6,448 bases of DNA. Origin: Planctomycetales bacterium. Lineage in GTDB: Bacteria; Planctomycetota; Phycisphaerae; SM23-33. The translations under genes were made by a program, and so were the position numbers. Numbering within the stretch: position 1 is the stretch's first letter; every line of letters begins with the position of its first letter. The stretch is from assembly GCA_030673005.1 (NCBI GenBank), contig DAOVFI010000144.1, positions 1 through 6,448 of the forward strand. The letters are read 5' to 3'. Below are positions 4,512-6,448 of the stretch, one piece after another. The notes below the pieces were generated by a model. The model saw nothing but the letters and a program-made list of their open reading frames with translations, made no database searches and was not told the DNA's origin.

Positions 4512-6448
4512 GTGAAAAACCGGATCGCAATACTCATTTTCGCGCCGGCTGTGTTTATCGGTGCGTTTCTGCTCTTTCAGGTCCAGCCGCTGATCGGCAA
4601 GTACATCCTGCCATGGTTCGGCGGAAGCCCGGAGGTCTGGACAACGTGCCTGTTGTTCTTCCAGGTGCTCCTGCTCGGCGGATATGCCTACGCGCATCTG
4701 ATCGTTCGCTATTTGCCTCCCCGCGGTCAGGTTATCGTCCACGTGATTGTGATTATCGCGGCGCTGGCGATGCTGCCGATCGTCCCGGCGGCGGCATGGA
4801 AACCCGAAGGCCCTGATTACCCGACACTGAACATACTGCTGCTGCTGTCGGCATGTATCGGACTGCCTTACTTCGTCCTGTCGGCCACCGGGCCGCTGAT
4901 GCAGGGATGGTTCAGCCGGACGAATCCGGGCACGTCGCCCTACCGGCTCTACGCCCTTTCAAACGCCGGCTCGCTGCTGGCGCTGGTGAGTTATCCGTTC
5001 ATTATCGAGCCTGCCCTTTCCAGACCGGTCCAGGCGACCGTCTGGTCGTGGGGACTGGGCGGCTTCGCACTGCTCGCCTGCGCCTGCGCCGCTGTGCTGT
5101 GGAGAACTCGCAGAAACGGTCCGCGCTCAGAAAGCCGGCAGATGAGCGAAGCGAATCTGCCGGAATGCCCCCCTACCATCGGCGTCCGCCTGCTCTGGCT
5201 CGCCTTGCCGGCGGGCGCCTCGGTGGAACTGCTGGCTGTTACCAACAAGATATGCCTGGACATCGCCGTCATCCCCTTCCTCTGGATCCTCCCGCTGTGC
5301 CTGTACCTGCTGTCGTTCATCATCTGCTTCCACCACGAGAGGTGGTACGTCCGCCCGGTATTTCTGGGCGTGTTTATCCTGTCCATCATAGCCGTTGCGC
5401 TGGTGCGCGCCTGGTCGGTGGAACTGACTGCGATTCAGCAGATTTTAATGTACTCCGGCGTACTTTTCGCCTGCTGCATGGTCTGTCACGGCGAATTATT
5501 CCGCCTCCGCCCGCATCCGAAGTACCTGACGGGTTATTACCTGATGATCGCTGCCGGCGGGGCCGGCGGCGGGTTCTTTGTCGCGGTAGTTGCGCCGCTG
5601 CTGTTCAACACTTACCTCGAACTGCACCTGGGATTGCTGGCGTGCTGCCTGTTCGTGCTGCTGGCGGTTGGGAAAGAGACAACGGGAGCCGTGTGGCATG
5701 GCCGTCCCGGCCATGGTCGCACGGGCGTCTCGCCCGTGCATCAAAAAAGACCCCCATCGGCTTTCTCTCGACGTCGATGGATCTGGACGGGCCTGATACT
5801 CGCCGTCGGCGCTGCGGCGATTTTTGCCGAAGGCCAACGAGGCGACGCCAACAAGATCGCTATCCTGACAAGGCGAAACTTCTTCGGCGTAGTAACCCTT
5901 TGGGAGAACGATCGGCTGGACCCCTCACGCCATCGGTTCGTCCTCCAGCACGGCACGACCTTCCACGGCCTGCAATTCGCCGATCCGAAAAAACGCCGCC
6001 GACCGACGACTTACTACGGCCCCCAAAGCGGCGGCGGGTTGACACTGCGCTTCTTCCCGCGCCGGAACGACAGGCAAATCGGCATCGTCGGCCTGGGCGT
6101 CGGGACGCTGGCGACCTACGGCAAGAGCGGCGACCGGTTCTGCTTCTACGAGATTAATCCTGAAATTACGCATCTCGCCCGGACGCGATTTTCGTACCTG
6201 TCCGATTGTGAAGGCGAAGTGGACGTGGTAATGGGCGATGCGCGCCTGTCAATGGAAAGGCAGCAGGATCAGGAATTCGACGTTCTCGTCCTCGACGCAT
6301 TCACCAGCGACGCAGTGCCCGTGCACCTGCTGACTAAGGAGGCCTTCGAGATCTACCTGCGACACCTCAAGGCTGACGGCGTAATCGCCGTGCACGTCTC
6401 GACGGTGCACCTGGACCTTCAGTCGGTCGTATGGCGGCTGGGACGACA
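4512..6448 (+). CDS. Fused polytopic membrane / spermidine-synthase-like protein (3' end beyond window)
   Basis: The frame is open for 645 codons from a GTG at 4512 to the window edge. The start gives MKNRIAILIFAPAVFIGAFLLFQVQPLIGKYILPWFGG-type family sequence from residue 1; no in-frame ATG lies upstream and no Shine-Dalgarno is visible. Residues 5-390 hold about eleven or twelve hydrophobic segments (for example 5-23, 43-63, 73-95, 105-127, 146-166, 175-197, 249-273, 340-362, 371-387), with one more at 423-440. A soluble domain follows: LQHGTTFHGLQF (478-489), TTYYGPQSGGGL (499-510), the AdoMet-type glycine loop GIVGLGVGT (524-532), acidic E547 in YEINP, GDAR (575-578), and the gate-like LDAFTSDAVPVHLLT (594-608). 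These match proteins annotated as fused MFS/spermidine synthase. Polyamine synthesis is not established for them, so the reaction is uncertain. Residues 394-411 are encoded by a palindromic repeat. Confidence 0.9.
   Translation, partial: MKNRIAILIFAPAVFIGAFLLFQVQPLIGKYILPWFGGSPEVWTTCLLFFQVLLLGGYAYAHLIVRYLPPRGQVIVHVIVIIAALAMLPIVPAAAWKPEGPDYPTLNILLLLSACIGLPYFVLSATGPLMQGWFSRTNPGTSPYRLYALSNAGSLLALVSYPFIIEPALSRPVQATVWSWGLGGFALLACACAAVLWRTRRNGPRSESRQMSEANLPECPPTIGVRLLWLALPAGASVELLAVTNKICLDIAVIPFLWILPLCLYLLSFIICFHHERWYVRPVFLGVFILSIIAVALVRAWSVELTAIQQILMYSGVLFACCMVCHGELFRLRPHPKYLTGYYLMIAAGGAGGGFFVAVVAPLLFNTYLELHLGLLACCLFVLLAVGKETTGAVWHGRPGHGRTGVSPVHQKRPPSAFSRRRWIWTGLILAVGAAAIFAEGQRGDANKIAILTRRNFFGVVTLWENDRLDPSRHRFVLQHGTTFHGLQFADPKKRRRPTTYYGPQSGGGLTLRFFPRRNDRQIGIVGLGVGTLATYGKSGDRFCFYEINPEITHLARTRFSYLSDCEGEVDVVMGDARLSMERQQDQEFDVLVLDAFTSDAVPVHLLTKEAFEIYLRHLKADGVIAVHVSTVHLDLQSVVWRLGR
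5694..5740. repeat. Palindromic repeat, copy 2, in frame within the membrane enzyme gene
   Basis: Two adjacent perfect hairpins are present: CATGGCCGTCCCGGCCATG (5697-5715, 8-bp arms) and a 21-base palindrome (5719-5739) with arms GCACGGGCG and CGCCCGTGC around TCT. The first 21 bases are identical to the copy behind dnaA (3441-3461). Here the element lies inside the coding frame and is read as VWHGRPGHGRTGVSPVHQ (residues 394-411), with no stop codon and no frameshift. It falls between the last segments of the membrane part, a loop that can probably tolerate extra residues. The minus strand reads HGRDARATMAGTAMPHG. Confidence 0.88.

Noticed and set aside
4853..6157. Open frame of 434 codons on the plus strand, overlapping the membrane enzyme gene
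   Set aside because: It is in another frame of the same strand, is rich in Arg, Pro and Gly with no recognisable fold, and lies wholly within the well-supported frame starting at 4512.
1..6448. CRISPR array, tRNA, insertion sequence or phage genes
   Set aside because: No regularly spaced repeats, cloverleaf-like sequences, transposase motifs or phage proteins were seen on either strand.

Overview
The window looks like chromosomal DNA from a Gram-negative, fairly GC-rich bacterium, most likely a planctomycete, possibly Phycisphaerae-like. The reasons are a TolC-family outer-membrane lipoprotein with a Pro/Ser/Thr linker, a divergent DnaA not followed by dnaN, recF or gyrB, a polytopic membrane protein fused to a spermidine-synthase-like domain, and short GC-rich palindromic repeats whose antisense translation contains HGRDARAT. 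I recognise that string from planctomycete and verrucomicrobial genomes. No ribosomal RNA or taxonomic marker is present, so this assignment is inference.

Layout: positions 1-1424 (minus strand) hold the first 474 codons of a TolC-like efflux protein that runs off the left edge. Positions 1425-1999 are a 575-base divergent intergenic region. It contains a small hairpin, one perfect and one near-perfect DnaA box, AT-rich stretches, and a good promoter candidate with a perfect palindrome in its spacer. It is the best candidate here for a dnaA autoregulatory region and perhaps for the chromosomal origin. Positions 2000-3430 encode a full-length DnaA replication initiator. Its 3' side carries a palindromic repeat copy and a convincing intrinsic terminator. 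Positions 3590-4339 encode a small NAD-dependent sugar-epimerase-like SDR enzyme. A long hairpin repeat with a GAGA tetraloop (4358-4438) separates it from a fused membrane/spermidine-synthase-like gene that begins at a GTG at 4512 and runs off the right edge.

The four genes do not form an obvious pathway. The TolC gene diverges from dnaA, dnaA appears to be its own transcription unit, and the two downstream genes are co-oriented but separated by repeats. I see no defence system, CRISPR, transposase, integrase or tRNA.

The most notable points are the putative origin/autoregulatory region, a full double-palindrome repeat carried in frame inside the fused membrane enzyme (residues about 394-411), the 24-bp hairpin whose only two imperfections are G.U pairs on the plus-strand RNA, and the altered DNA-binding signature of DnaA (KNHSS where Escherichia coli has RDHTT).
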